A stretch of 64,000 nucleotides of DNA from Pristionchus mayeri (GCA_036245805.1 BTRK01000001.1:23009087-23073086), one strand, 5' to 3'; numbered from the stretch's first letter, positions 1 to 11,917 are shown. Notes: generated by a model from the letters alone, not told the origin. Numbers and translations are program-made.

Positions 1-548
1 CCGCTTATAAACCAACTTTCACCAGATGGGAAGAATCTGAAAAAAATAATGTCAACGCAGAATTTAATTCTCTAAAAGATGCAAAAGTTTGGTTTGTGTC
101 CACTCCGAACTGTTAAAGCTATGGATCGAAAACTGCTCAGAGGTCAACTTTTGATCTACCGAAAAATCGATCAGGTGATTGATAGAAGAACATAATTGAT
201 GCCTACAGACCAAATTTCAACTCAAATGAAGTATTTTGAACCCATTATCAGAGCATCCAATGTGAGAGTCTGAAATCTCTGCAGCAAGGTGCTGCAGCCG
301 CTGATCGAGATGGGAAGCCGCTTTGCCCGGAATCGGATTCAGAAGCGCGGAATACCCCTAGATAATTTAAAAATCCAAATTCGCTTTTTCAGATTGTACC
401 GCGATATCAACGATTTGTCCTAAATCTCTCGTGAGATGCGTGATATTACTTCTAAAATCTTAAAACTTCCTATGCTGCCAATTATTATCATTCTGAGCAT
501 TACATAATCACAATTGGATTGATTTTATTCGCTTCGGTGTCACTATTC
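1..548. other. No gene recognised
   Basis: No long open frame and no spliced coding pattern seen. Near 430-455 there is a short stretch resembling the end of the palindromic element that follows (a tctcgtgag-gcgtgatat-like run), so this may be older copies of the same repeat. Confidence 0.5.
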
Positions 549-1586
549 CACATATCACGCCTCTCACGAGAGAATCGAGCTGAGCCAGGGAATGGATGGA
601 AAATCGCGAAATGAGTTCTAACCGGATTTGGGCATCCTGAGGCATGCCTAACAATCCCCCAAAGTCTCATTATGCAGACTTCATTTTGGAGGTCCCTGCA
701 CCGGGCCCGATCTCGGCACCTCCTTCTTTGAGGAGTGATTTCGAGCCTCTCATGAAAGATATGCGAAAATTGCCCTCTGAGTGACCCCCACTAATTTTTC
801 GAGCTCTATCGATCTATATATTTCATTTTGTCTGAAAGTCGATTTTAACAGTTGTATACATTAGGCTAATTTTCTCAAAAGTGTAGGTAAAGAAGCGGCG
901 AATTTTCCCATAGGTTGTGTGGCTTTTCCAGAGCTATCGAATAAGAGGTTTATTCCAAAAATACGGGTACTAGGGTTAGAGTTAAGGCCTTTTTGCGCTT
1001 TCAGATCATTTGAAGATATTTTTCTTCATCAGACAATGTGCTACAGACCGCTCTCACTGCTCGTTCAGCCAAGAATGATCGAGTCTCATTCATCTTCACT
1101 GTTGAAAACTAACTTCAAATGAACGGAAAAGGTAAAAAGGCCTTAACTCTAACCCTAGTACCCGTAATTTTCAAATAAACCATTCATTCAATAGAACTGG
1201 GAAAACTCTACAATATGCGAAAAAATCAGCTGCTTCTTTACCTACACTTTTGAGAAAATTGACATTATGTGTACCACTGTTAGAATCTACTTTCAGACAA
1301 AATGAACTATATAGATCGATAGAGCTCGAAAAATGAGTGGGGGTCACTCAGAGGTCACTTTTGCTCAATCCCCAAATATAAGCGCGACACGAGCTCTTAA
1401 AGTGAGTGATGCCGAGATAAGGCATGATGTAGGGAGCCGGAAAGTGAAGTATGCACAATGAGGCTTTGGGGGTCGTTTAGGCATGTCTCAGGATGACCAA
1501 ACACGGGTAGAACACAGTTGACGATTTTAGTTCCATTCCCAAGAATGACGATTCTAGCTCGATTCTCTGGTGAGAGGCGTGATATA
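549..1586. repeat. About 1 kb palindromic (foldback) element
   Basis: The two halves are imperfect reverse complements nearly end to end. Outer arms: 549-900 against 1237-1586; both ends carry a tatcacgcctctc / gagaggcgtgata sequence and both carry the gagctcgaaaaatgagtggg block (inverted in the left arm). Inner arms: a gggtactagggttagagtt block near 965-985 pairs with its complement near 1140-1165. No transposase frame lies inside (longest open frame about 67 aa), so it looks like a non-autonomous foldback/MITE-type element. A relative lies at 40511-41215. Confidence 0.75.
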
Positions 1587-1925
1587 GCGCCACAATGTCA
1601 AAGTATATATACCCTAATAACATAAATGCAAATAAAGCATCTGACTCACTGATTATCGTAGTGGCTCATGGTCTGGTCTCGCTTCATCCGTGATTGGTGG
1701 TGGAACTCTCTTGGCGCGGTGTCGCGGTTGTTGCACTCCACGACCCGTGCTACCCGCTCCTGCAATAGGTTACTTGCATTCTTACCCAACACGGAACAAG
1801 TGACAACAAATGGGGATGACTACACAACTTATGCTCCCTCTTTACACCCTAGATCGTCTTTCCCACGGCGCTTTACAGGGGGTGGGCGAGAGGTGAGGGA
1901 GCGCAGAGAAGGAGAGTAATCTCAC

Positions 1926-2143
1926 TAACCAGGTCGAGGAAAATCTGCGAATAAACAATTGACAATAGTTTCGGGAGAAGTCAGAGAAAAACAAGAGAGC
2001 GTTGTTTTCAAGAGAAGGAAACTGAAGCATGAGTTGTTTACTTACTTTTCCGTCTCTCGAAAGCAGCGCAATCTCACCTTTCTCTGGCTTCTCTCGCAAC
2101 TATTTCGCAATTGTTTACTCACAGATCTTCCTCGACCCGGTTA
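1926..2143. repeat. Inverted repeat, about 218 bp
   Basis: The left arm beginning taaccaggtcgaggaaaatc pairs with the right arm ending gatcttcctcgacccggtta. Complementarity continues inward through the sequences around 1995-2030 and 2040-2075. It is a hairpin-forming repeat with no coding content and is unrelated in sequence to the 549-1586 element. Confidence 0.7.
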
Positions 2144-4275
2144 GAGAAAAGAAAGAGTGCGCGGAAAAGAGAGAATCAGTATTCCCTCACATCAAAAGTT
2201 CCCGAACTTTTCTCGTAGATTTCTGACAGATTAGATAGGTCGATTATTGCTCAACGGAACACGCGTAATTGCCACAGTCACGAGTTCTCACTGCTGCCAC
2301 AGACAGTATACACGAACGAAACAGCTAGAGCCCCCCGAAGGCACTAGAGAAGCTAAAGGACGAAACAGGAACAAGCGCGCCTACACATGGGTACTGAACG
2401 CCAAACTCGTGTATTAGTGGCCTATCCCCAACTCTAAGAGAAAGAAGTGATCACGCTCTATCGCCAGATATGAGCGAGCAACCGTCCAACACAGAGAAAA
2501 ACAAGGAAGAACGATGGGAAGAGAGGGGGGGGGGAGCGAGAGAGGCGGAGGAGGCGGAGTCCTCGAGTTGTCAACAACTCTAGGAGAGCGGGAGGAGAGA
2601 GGCAACAAATAAACAATTAATAAACAAAAGATAACGTGCAGCTCGAAAGCGCGCAAACAAGGGGGCGGGGCGAAAACGATTCTCGAGTACTCGGCCTTGT
2701 TTACTCCTCTTTTCGAGTACTCGGGGAAGGAGTGTTTACGATGTTTACGACTCTTTTCCCGTTGAGGAGAGAACGTTTGAGCCGTTCTAAATATGCGCAC
2801 AATCTACCCATCTACATCCGAAATCAATATGTGGACCGGTAGTTATTTATATTTAGCAAACCAGAACACAAAACACAACAATCACGAAAAATACGCAGGC
2901 TCTTCAAAGAACCTGAAGTAAATCAATACAACCGAAAACCGTATAGCTAAAATTGCCTGAAAGTTCGAAAACCACCGTTCAGGACTCGAATCTAGTCTTG
3001 ATTTCCCAGTTACAGTAATCTTGATTGTTCGAACAAACTAACTTTATTTTTGTTATTTATTTTACTTAATTTAAAATATTATTAGGAGCATTTATAATGA
3101 TAGTATATTCTCGAATATAATCTTATTTGATGAATTAGCTTGTTTCATGAAAGAAAACCAGCTGTAACATCATATATTCGCTGTGCTTAGATGCCAATCA
3201 CCTTGAATGCTTTGTCGGAAGAGTTCCCCCGAAGATCATCATCTCGCACATAATATTATAATACATATGCATAATACATATGGCCATCTCGCACATAATA
3301 CATATACTAATTGGATCTAGACAAAAAATAGGTTGACGGATAGCGTGAGTCTCGTCGAGTCGTTTGAGTAGTTGATAATTGGCTCTAAAGCTCCATGAAG
3401 ATGGATGATCGAGGTAAGGACAATATACTCTTCTCCTGGAGAGTACTTCCGATGCTTGATATCTAACTTGACCCATGGATTCAATAGTATAGTCATTTTC
3501 GCAGAGAGTCCAATCGGTGACCATAATTATTCAGAAACACTTATTTGCGAGAGACATGGAGAGAGACAGCGAGTGCACTGGTGAGCACTGAAGACTGAAG
3601 GGTTGTAGTAAAGGCTAGAATGAAATTGTTCGGTTGGAAACTATCCGTAAGATTCAGATTGGTCATTGATTGGTTACAGTTGTTTTTTTTTACAGTAACG
3701 AGCTATGGCCTATTCTGTTCCAGGTCGACTTGCGGAGGAAGAGGGGAGACAGGCCAGGGACGAGGTAGGGAGAGATGGACTCGTTGAGACGAATCGAAGA
3801 AGGAGAGCAGAGCTCTCCTTTCTTGCTAATGGATAATCCACTATCCGAACCGCATTGCTCTCAATGGATACAATGGAACTCTACATATGGACTCGTAGTC
3901 ATATTGCGAGATTAGTAGTTTATTGGAAAGGCAGATGAGGGATTAGAATTATTGATAGGTTCTCGTTGTTCTCCTCGGTAATCTCGTTACCCGGATATCA
4001 AGTGTTACCCAGCAGAAAATTCGAGTAGTTGATTCGATATCCTGAATGTAGTGATAAATACCCGATTAAAGTAGTGGAATAACGTTGTCCTCTATTTTTG
4101 ATACTGTTTTTATGAACAAATATTCCATATATCCTCACATCTCGTTTCGTTCACGAATATAAACATTTCGTACATGAATTTACAAAAAACAAAAAATTAT
4201 TAGTTTTACTTGTGGTGTATAATGTGAACGAGGGAACGAGCACGATACATTTATTACCCAGATATTTTCCTGATC
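2144..4275. other. Intergenic, no supported gene
   Basis: Contains G-rich and pyrimidine-rich stretches near 2520-2600 and an AT-rich block at 3040-3320 with short repeats of cataatacatat. A 108-aa open frame on the minus strand (3198-3524) has repetitive Cys/Met composition and no splice context. I do not call it a gene. Confidence 0.4.
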
Positions 4276-6068
4276 ATGTCCAAGGATAGCAACGACCTTG
4301 TCAAGCTGATCTCCCAAGCGATGACGCAGACTCTGAAGGAAATCGGATTCGTCGAGCAGGTAATATTTCGATGCTCATTCCCATTTGACCGATCCTATTG
4401 AACAATTCCACAGGGCCCGAAGGGACTGACCCCTTCCCGCGAGAGCTCTCCCCGACGAGAGAGAAGGAACGAGAAGATCGTCGCTCCCCGTGATCGCTCT
4501 CGTTCTCCACCGAGGGAAAGAGTCGAAGAAAGAGAGAGGAAGGGTCAGCAGGATAGCGAGAGGAGAAGAAGGAGGAAGAGAAGGAGAAGAGAGAAGGAGA
4601 AGAGAGAAGGAGAAGAGAGAAGGAGAAGAGAGAGAAGGAGAAGAGAGAAGGAGAAGAGAGAGAAGGAGAAGAGAGAGAAGGAGAAGAGAGAGAAGAAGGA
4701 GGAGGAAGAGAAGGAGGAGAGAGAGAAGAAGAAGGAGGAAGAGAAGGAGAAGATAGAGAAGAAGAAGGAGGAAGAGAAGGAGGAAGAGAAGGAGAAGAGA
4801 GAGAAGGAGAAGAGAGAGAAGAAGGAGGAGGAAGAGAAGGAGAAGAGAGACAAGAAGAAGGAGGAAGAGAAGAAGAAGAGAGAGAAGAAGAAGGAGGAAG
4901 AGAAGGAGGAAGAGAAGGAGGAAGAGAAGGAGAAGAGAGAGAAGAGAAAGAAGGAGAAGAGAGAGAAGGAGAAGAGAGAGAAGGAGAAGAGAGAGAAGGA
5001 GAAGAGAGAGAAGGAGAAGAGAGAGAAGGAGAAGAGAGAGAAGGAGAAGAGAGAAGAAGGAGGAGGAAGAGAAGGACAAGAGAGACAAGAAGAAGGAGGA
5101 AGAGAAGGAGGAAGAGAAGGAGGAAGAGAAGGAGAAGAGAGAGAAGGAGAAGAGAGAGAAGGAGAAGAGAGAGAAGGAGAAGAGAGAGAAGGAGAAGAGA
5201 GAGAAGGAGAAGAGAGAGAAGGAGAAGAGAGAGAAGGAGAAGAGAGAGAAGGAGAAGAGAGAGAAGGAGAAGAGAGAGAAGGAGAAGAGAGAGAAGGAGA
5301 AGAGAGAGAAGGAGAAGAGAGAGAAGGAGAAGAGAGAGAAGGAGAAGAGAGAGAGGGAGAAGAGAGAGAAGGAGAAGAGAGAGAGGGAGAAGAGAGAGAA
5401 GGAGAAGAGAGAGAAGGAGAAGAGAGAGAAGGAGAAGAGAGAGAAGGAGAAGAGAGAGAAGGAGAAGAGAGAGAAGGAGAAGAGAGAGAAGGAGAAGAGA
5501 GAGAAGGAGAAGAGAGAGAAGGAGAAGAGAGAGAAGGAGAAGAGAGAGAAGGAGAAGAGAGAGAAGGAGAAGAGAGAGAAGGAGAAGAGAGAGAAGGAGA
5601 AGAGAGAGAAGGAGAAGAGAGAGAGGGAGAAGAGAGAGAAGGAGAAGAGAGAGAGGGAGAAGAGAGAGAAGGAGAAGAGAGAGAAGGAGAAGAGAGAGAA
5701 GGAGAAGAGAGAGAAGGAGAAGAGAGAGAAGGAGAAGAGAGAGAAGGAGAAGAGAGAGAAGGAGAAGAAAGAGAAGGAGAAGAGAGAGAGGGAGAAGAGA
5801 GAGAAGGAGAAGAGAGAGAGGGAGAAGAGAGAGAGGGAGAAGAGAGAGAAGGAGAAGAGAGAGAAGGAGAAGAGAGAGAAGGAGAAGAGAGAGAAGGAGA
5901 AGAGAGAGAAGGAGAAGAGAGAGAAGGAGAAGAGAGAGAAGGCCACCCCCGCCCAGTCAGCCTGCCCCGATGCATCTCGCTGCCGACCTACTCACCACCC
6001 ACCTCCTCTCCGTCCTCCGTCCTATCATCCGCGATGAGATCGTTGCTTTCCTCCGCAATGAAACGGAT
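4276..6068 (+). CDS. Charged-repeat protein with 15-bp tandem coding repeat
   Basis: Unrecognised gene. Exon 1 is 4276-4359 (28 codons; encodes an amphipathic stretch containing LVKLISQAMTQTLKEIGF), intron 4360-4413, exon 2 from 4414. Exon 2 starts with an SR/SP-like segment (motifs SRESSPRRER and RDRSRSPPRE) and then runs into a very long Lys/Glu/Arg region in which a 15-bp unit encodes the pentapeptide EKREK. The purine-only repeat has no stop in any frame. Read literally, frame 1 is left at about 5053, where one GA is missing compared with the parallel block at 4806, so the C-terminus is uncertain. One frame after the repeat ends in a plausible helical tail (HLAADLLTTHLLSVLRPI, stop at 6068), used here as the end. 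Charged-repeat proteins with SR-like segments are often nuclear or RNA-associated; that is inference only. Confidence 0.45.
4560..5941 (+). repeat. 15-bp purine tandem repeat (gagagaaggagaaga)
   Basis: The unit gagagaaggagaaga is repeated dozens of times, nearly perfectly from about 5120 to 5941, with a more degenerate GAA/GGA-rich part at 4560-5110. It keeps the reading frame (five codons). Occasional a-to-g changes (gagaggga) recur at regular spacing near 5350-5390, 5625-5650 and 5785-5840, suggesting higher-order duplication of blocks. Copy number in an assembly is unreliable for such an array. Confidence 0.9.
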
Positions 6069-6216
6069 TGATTCCCTACCGTATTCCATACCGTACCCCT
6101 ACCGTATCCTTACAGTATTCCTCTTCCTACCGTAGTTTGACTCCATTCTGTGTTTCCCCCACTTAACGTACTCTTCGTTATTTTGTTGACAATTAAAAAT
6201 GCTTCATTCATTACAG

Positions 6217-6342
6217 TTCATCAATGGACAACAGCTTAGATGGACCGCCACAATTAAAGCTACAGAGGGTAGATGGGTCTCATACTGGTCCCTCACCTTC
6301 TTCCGGTGCTACACCGTCGTCGTCTTCAACGAGGTCATTTGA
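6217..6342 (+). CDS. Possible terminal exon (fragment)
   Basis: It follows a good acceptor (cattcattacag) and is open in phase 0 for 41 codons to a TGA, reading for example NGQQLRWTATIKATEG then YWSLTFFRCYTVVVFNE. In another phase it is also open (LDGPPQLKLQRVDG), and that phase would join frame 1 of the upstream charged-repeat gene through a donor near 6081. I cannot decide whether it belongs to that gene. Weak call. Confidence 0.25.
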   Translation, partial: FINGQQLRWTATIKATEGRWVSYWSLTFFRCYTVVVFNEVI

Positions 6343-6390
6343 ATGCGATGGAAGATAAGAAGGATGTGCGAACTTTTTTTGGAATGTCAT

Positions 6391-6480
6391 TGTTCGCCCT
6401 CTCATTCTTGTGAAACTCATCCGAAATTGCTGGAAAGCCGTGCGAGCGCGAACGAACGACGAGCAATGAGAGGGCGAACA
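6391..6480. repeat. Short inverted repeat
   Basis: Perfect 16-bp arms (tgttcgccctctcatt at 6391-6406, complement at 6465-6480) around a 58-bp spacer. It looks like a small MITE remnant in the region between the charged-repeat gene and RING-RRM copy A. Confidence 0.6.
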
Positions 6481-7030
6481 AAGAAAAATTACCCAGCGAA
6501 AAGTAAGTTCTAATTATCTCACAACGTTTTCAGCTATACCAATTAGTTACCCCCCGAGATATGGGTGCTCAAACCCCTTAAACGAAGCGCCTCGAAATCC
6601 AGCCATCCAAAAATCCAGTGGCTTTTCGAGCGGTTTTCAAGTTATGCTCAATTGAATGCAGCACTTTTAGGATTCAAAATATGGCCAAATGAATTAGATA
6701 GATCGATAGAGCACGTAAGTTGCCCCGGTAAACGAAAAATGACCACTTCATTTTTGTTTTGAATGAGGAAATAAATTTTCAAACGAAGGCACTCGCGAGC
6801 GAGATCGTCAGCTACGAGAGCTCCGTCATTGGACTACGCACGCGCGATAGGGAAGACTGGTGGAATTGTGATCCACGCGGCACAGGCCGTTGAAGATAGA
6901 TCTTCTAACAAGTACCTATGTTGTAAGTATCTAAATAAGAAAGTTTACAAAGAAGTTTCACAAGTTGTTTGTTAGGTAGAATTTGTACAAACACAGTATT
7001 AAATACATGCTTCATAAGTGCTAATTTCGC

Positions 7031-8249
7031 TCATTGCAGTCCTCCTTTCCTCATTTCCACTCGAAGTTTGCGACCATTTAGGTAGACTCCGTTTAGCTCG
7101 CGAACAGCTTTTCTTGCCGAGAAGGAATCAGAGAATGTGCAGAATCCAAAACCCTTGAAGTGTCCCGTAGAGCGATCGGAAATCAATCTGTAGTACACAG
7201 CAAATTACGAATTCACATTTCATGCCATCGGAAGCAAATATATGTAAGTCGAAGTTTCTTATCTCTTCATGCTGATTGTAATTATACAACTATAAAAAAA
7301 AACATCTCACTTTAGGTTAGTCACATATCCAGCTCTGTTCATGAATCTTCGTAGTTCGAATTCGTCCGTCAGATGAGGCAGATTCCCGATGAATACACAA
7401 CACTCGCTATGTGAACTTGCTTCAGCAGCGTCCACATATGGAGCAGGTGTCACATTGTATTCTACCTCTCCCTCTCTTCCTCCAGTTTCGCCTTTCATCC
7501 CAGTTCCAGTTACAACAGTCTGCACTTCTTCTTTGGCATCCTTGCTTTCCTCTTTCTTCTCGGTCGTATCTTCTTGTTTGTCCTCACGCAGTTGAATGTA
7601 AGAAGAGAGTTGGCGACAGTAGGGACACTGGACCTGGCCCGATTTCTGCAATTAATCTAATAATCAATATTCAATTTCAAACAAGACATTCGGTGATTGC
7701 TGCCATTGCTCAGTCATTACATTTGAATTTCGGAAGCTGTATTGTTTCTACCGTATACCTCCATCTCTAATGCGCACGCCATGCAGAGCGTATGTCCACA
7801 GCCGACGAGGACAGCGCGAGTACGCGGATAAGCGGTCAGGCAAATTTCACAGGCGCGTGAGTAAATGGGCGGAGTTGAATCACTGGAAGAAATATTTGAG
7901 TTATCGTTATGATGTACATATATTGTAATAACGAAATAGCGAACATCTGTCCATCGTTTTCGACCCTGAGCATCCTGATTTTTTCCTCCTTCTTCTTCTT
8001 AGTATCGTCATCCTCTGGATCAGTCGCCTTCAAATATCGATCAACAGCAGTTGCCACTTCTTTCTGAAGCAAATCGGAATCGTGAACGCTGAAACCTGCA
8101 ACAACATATTTTATAATAAAACAGCTTATTCTGAATATACAATTAACCTCACTCATCAACAAGTCCTTTGGCTCAAACATATTATTAAATGTAGATTATT
8201 AAATGTCGATTTCGTACAGAGAGCGACGGAACTCATTGGCAGTCGGCAT
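7031..8249 (-). pseudogene. RING-RRM protein, copy A (first exon damaged)
   Basis: Same exon structure as copies B and C from exon 2 on: 8095-7933, 7882-7759, 7645-7311, 7187-7031. It encodes the acidic N-terminal helix region, a C3HC4 RING (CEIC, GCGHTLCMAC, CPYC) and an RRM (RNP2 CVFIGNLP, RNP1 KGFGFCTF). Exon 1 starts at 8249 with the conserved MPTANEFRRSLYEID, but about 130 bp that follow in copies C and D (rest of exon 1 and its donor) are missing, and the frame hits TAA at once. The remaining intron is by chance open, so translation from an ATG at 8180 would run into exon 2 in frame and give a shorter protein with a novel N-terminus. It may be a pseudogene or a shortened gene. Confidence 0.7.
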
Positions 8250-8978
8250 TTCTTCAGATACACTGAGAGAGCAAAGATACGAATGAGATTCGTATTCAAG
8301 AAGATCTGTGTGTATATGAATTGGAGACAAACGACGCGCCATAACGACACTAATGAAATATGAAGGATCTTTGCCAGGAGGGTCGATTCGATTAAAGGAG
8401 AGAAACAAAGTAGGTTAGTCTATTGTCTAGAATGGAACTAATATTAATGCAAGCGAAATAGAGCCCGGGAAAATAGTTTACGAAATCACGGGATTGTTGT
8501 ATTCAAAAATTAATATTACTCTGAAAATGAACAAATAATGAAGAGCAGAATTTTTCCGAAGTTCACCAGTTGGCAATGCAATCAGCAGACACGTGCGAAC
8601 TTCGCTCATCTCTATAAGAATATATATGATTTTTGGAGATCTGTCTTTAGTCATCAACTCTCTCTGCTCGTTTCTCTGCATTTTGTAAAGCGTTTCTATA
8701 AACATGAATGCCCTGCCATCATTATTTAAATTTCCTTCTTTCTGATGCTCATCTGATGAATTTTTGCTGCTTCAATCGTCCACCGGAGGGCGGAAAGAGG
8801 GTTTCTTCCATCATTGTCCTTGTCTCTGCTAGTCTGAAACCGGGAAAGAAGATAAGACAAACCAGAGAAGTCCAGGAGAGGGAGGGATTCTCCCTCTGCG
8901 ATGAGAATAGGGCGTTGAGGACAGGGTATACGTCCACACTGTCGAATGCCTTAGACAACGAATATGATATAAGGGGGA

Positions 8979-9194
8979 TGCATTCCATGTTTTAGCAAGT
9001 CTGAACTGGTTTATGAAAAAGAAAAAGTTTCAACCAGTTTTTTTTTGGAAATGGTTGAACTCGGTTCATCCAGTACATTTGTAACAGTAAATGTACTGAA
9101 TGAACCGAGTTCAACCATTTCCACAAAAAAATAAACTGGTTGAAACTTTTTCTTTTTCATAAACCAGTTCAGACTTGCTAAAACATGGAATGCA
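8979..9194. repeat. Near-perfect palindrome, 216 bp
   Basis: Starts tgcattccatgttttagc and ends with the exact complement gctaaaacatggaatgca. The arms are almost identical for about 100 bp (aaccagttcagacttgc and aactcggttca blocks pair) around a short loop near 9085-9095. No coding potential. It lies upstream of RING-RRM copy A, at the position where copy B has a different palindrome. Confidence 0.85.
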
Positions 9195-9274
9195 CACCCC
9201 TTATATCTAGAAGTTCTTCCTCCAGTTGTGTCAATTTTGGAATCTAATGCTCATATAATTTAAATAGTCATCAG

Positions 9275-9568
9275 TCACTTGAAAAAAGCTGGACTGCATT
9301 GAGAAAATATAAAGGAAATGCTATGACCGGTTACACATTTTTGAAGTTGATTAAGGATTTGATGACTTGCAATTTTCATGTAATCTGTAAGAACGATTCT
9401 AAGTACATGATTCCACAGCGGAGAAGGAGCTGAGCGGATCGGAAAAGTAGATATGAATCGACGAAGTGGACGGGTTTCTTTCAGAGAGGCGAAATGGTTT
9501 CTCCAAAACTCAAGCTGGCGAGGAGAATCGAGCATGAAACAACGTTGGACATCTTTGGCTAGCCACAC
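9275..9568 (-). CDS. Hypothetical protein fragment
   Basis: Single open frame of 97 codons (motifs DSPRQLEFWRNHF, FISTFPIRSAPSPLWNH) with no recognised domain. Upstream in the same frame about ten further codons are open back to a ttgttgccag acceptor-like site near 9585. A diverged relative of the 5' part of this segment occurs at 25500-25760, also just beyond the 3' end of a RING-RRM copy, so it is probably a gene fragment carried in the duplication unit. Confidence 0.3.
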   Translation of the reverse strand: MWLAKDVQRCFMLDSPRQLEFWRNHFASLKETRPLRRFISTFPIRSAPSPLWNHVLRIVLTDYMKIASHQILNQLQKCVTGHSISFIFSQCSPAFFK

Positions 9569-9777
9569 TCCGTCAAGCTCATTGCTGGCAACAATTTGTT
9601 ACTCGTTGCAGATGACAACGAATCCGTGACTCTTTCTTTTCTGCTTGATGCGTCTTCTAACGTTTATCATTGCGTATTTTCCCGCTAGTTAACAAAGAAG
9701 TTTTAAAAGTAATTTATTAGGATGAATTTGTACAAATATGAGATTTTTATTATGTATTCCATAAGTACTCATTTCGC

Positions 9778-11240
9778 TCATTCCAGTCTTCTTTTCCTCA
9801 TCTCCACTCGAAGTTTGCGACCTCTGAAGTAGACTCCGTTTAGATCACGAACAGCTTTTCTTGCGGAGAAAGAATCGTAGAAGGTGCAGAATCCAAATCC
9901 CTTGAAGCGTCTCGTAGTGCGGTCGGAAATCAATCTGCAGTACACAACAAATTACGAATTCACATTTCATGCCATCGGAAGCAAGTATATGTCCAAGATT
10001 CTTATCTCGTCATATTCAATGCATATTCAATATTGTAAGATTCAAATGCGCAGCTTTTACAATTCTCTGTTTAGCATGCTCCGCCTCCAATAGGCCCAAA
10101 TAGTTAATTATCGGAACGCTTTATCAATGGGTCGCACTTACAATTTCGACGAGCGCTTTTTTAATGGTTTATTTTCTTACAGTATAGATTTATAAGCAAA
10201 GCATCTCACTTTAGATTAGCGACGTATCCAGCTCTGTTCATCAATCTTCGTAGTTCGAATTCGTCCGTCAGATGAGGCAGATTTCCGATGAATACACAAC
10301 GCTCGTTATGTGAACTTGCCTCAGCAGCGTCCACATATAGAGCAGGTGTCACATTGTTGTCTGCCTCTCCCTTTCTTCCTCTAGTTTCGCCTCTTGTCGC
10401 AGTTCCAGTTACAACAGTCTGCACTTCTTCTTTGGCATCCTTGCTTTCCTCTTTCTTCTCGGTCGTATCTTCTTGTTTGTCCTCCCGCAGTTGAATGTAA
10501 GTCGAGAGTTGGCGACAGTAGGGACACTGGATCTGGCCCGATTTCTGCAATTACTCGAATAATTCAAATTAAAAAAAATTAAATTTCAAACGGATATTTC
10601 GTCATCGCGTTCAGATTATTGACACTACCTCCATCTCTAACGCGCACGCCATGCAGAGCGTATGTCCACATCCGACGAGGACAGCGCGAGTACGCGGATG
10701 AGCGGTCAGGCAAATTTCACAGGCGCGTGAGTATACGGGCGGAGGAGAATCACTGGAAGAAATATTTGAGTTATCCTTATGACGTATAGTGTAATAACGA
10801 AATAGCGAACATCTGCCTATCGTTTTCGACTCTGAGCATTCTGATTTTTTCCTCTTTCTTCTTCTTAGTCTCGTCATCCTCTGGATATACCGCCTTCACG
10901 TATCGAGTAACTGCAGCATCCACTTCATTAAGTAGCGAATCGTGATCATTAACGCTGAACCCTGAAACAAGATATTTTTATAATAAAGCAGCCTATTCCG
11001 ATTCTTCAATTAACCCCACACATCAAAAATCCTCTGGCTCAAATCTAGTATTAAATGCATAAACCTAATAATCGTCTTACCGATTACAGCGATGCCTACT
11101 ACGTTTTCTCTCGGTTCGACCTCCCCATTGACGCGAACATTGACGTTGCCGGTGCATACGAAGGGAAGATTGTCAATGGAAGGTCCACCAAAGGGGTCGA
11201 TTTCGTACGAAGCGCCACGGGGATAATTAGGGCTTGACAT
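9778..11240 (-). CDS. RING-RRM protein, copy B (intact)
   Basis: Exons 11240-11081, 10961-10799, 10752-10629, 10544-10210, 9934-9778; phases agree throughout and give 312 aa. Domain order: a conserved N-terminal segment (SYEIDPFGGPSIDN, then VNVRVNGE), an acidic/lysine-rich helix (PEDDETKKKKEEKIRMLRVE), a C3HC4 RING at roughly residues 120-165 (CEIC, CGHTLCMAC, CPYC), a Lys/Glu linker, and a C-terminal RRM at about 225-308 (RNP2 CVFIGNLP, RNP1 KGFGFCTF). RING fingers of this type usually act as E3 ubiquitin ligases and RRMs bind RNA, so an RNA-directed ubiquitin ligase is the natural guess. It is not the C4C4 RING of CNOT4/Not4. The start follows an acceptor-like ctgaagaaATG context conserved in copies C and D. 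Confidence 0.75.
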
Positions 11241-11917
11241 TTCTTCAGATAACACTGAAACAGTAAATATGTGAATGAGATTCGTATTTAAAAAGATCAG
11301 TGTGTGGATGAATTGGAGAGAAATGACGCGCGATAACGCCACTAGTGACATATGAAGGATCTTTGCCAGGAGGGTCGATTCAAGGAAAGGAGAGGAACAG
11401 CGCAATTATGAATGTGGTTAGTGTATTGTCTAGAATGGAATGACTATTTATACAAGCGAAATAGGAAAATAGTTTACGAAATCACGGGATTTTTGCATTC
11501 AAAAATGAGCATTGCTCTGAAAAGGAACAAATAATGGAGAGGAGAATTTTTCGGAAGTTCGCCAGTTGGCAATGCAATCAGCAGACATATATCATATCTG
11601 TTCTTATAGAGAAGAACTTCGCTCTTCTCTATAAGAACAGATATGATTTTCGAATATGTATCTTTAGACCTGTACTCTCTCTACTGATTTCCTGCATTTT
11701 GTAAAGTGATTCTATAAAAATAAAAACCGAGTCATCATTATTTAAATGCTTCTTCTGATTTCAAGTGATGATTGGTTGTAGCTTCAATCGTCCATCGGAG
11801 TACGGGAAGAGGTCTTCCTCCCACCATTTCCTCATTTGTCTGCAATCGAAGAAGAAGAGGGGACAGATGAGAGAAGTGGAGGAGAGGGAAGAGGAAGAGG
11901 AGAGGGAGGGAATCTGT

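Noticed and set aside
1842..2842. Several 60-128 aa frames on both strands
   Set aside because: They overlap the inverted repeat at 1926-2143 or low-complexity DNA and have no conserved motif.
4560..5941. CRISPR-like array
   Set aside because: The 15-bp unit is directly tandem with no unique spacers and lies in a nematode gene.
4375..5975. Two long minus-strand frames (476 and 523 aa) rich in Ser/Leu/Phe and Ser/Pro
   Set aside because: They are the complement of the purine tandem repeat, which has no stops in any frame; the plus strand has a normal start, intron and mixed-composition N-terminus.
7389..7770. Plus-strand frames over the RING-RRM linker exon (repeated in all four copies)
   Set aside because: They are antisense shadows; RING and RRM motifs and splice phases are on the minus strand.
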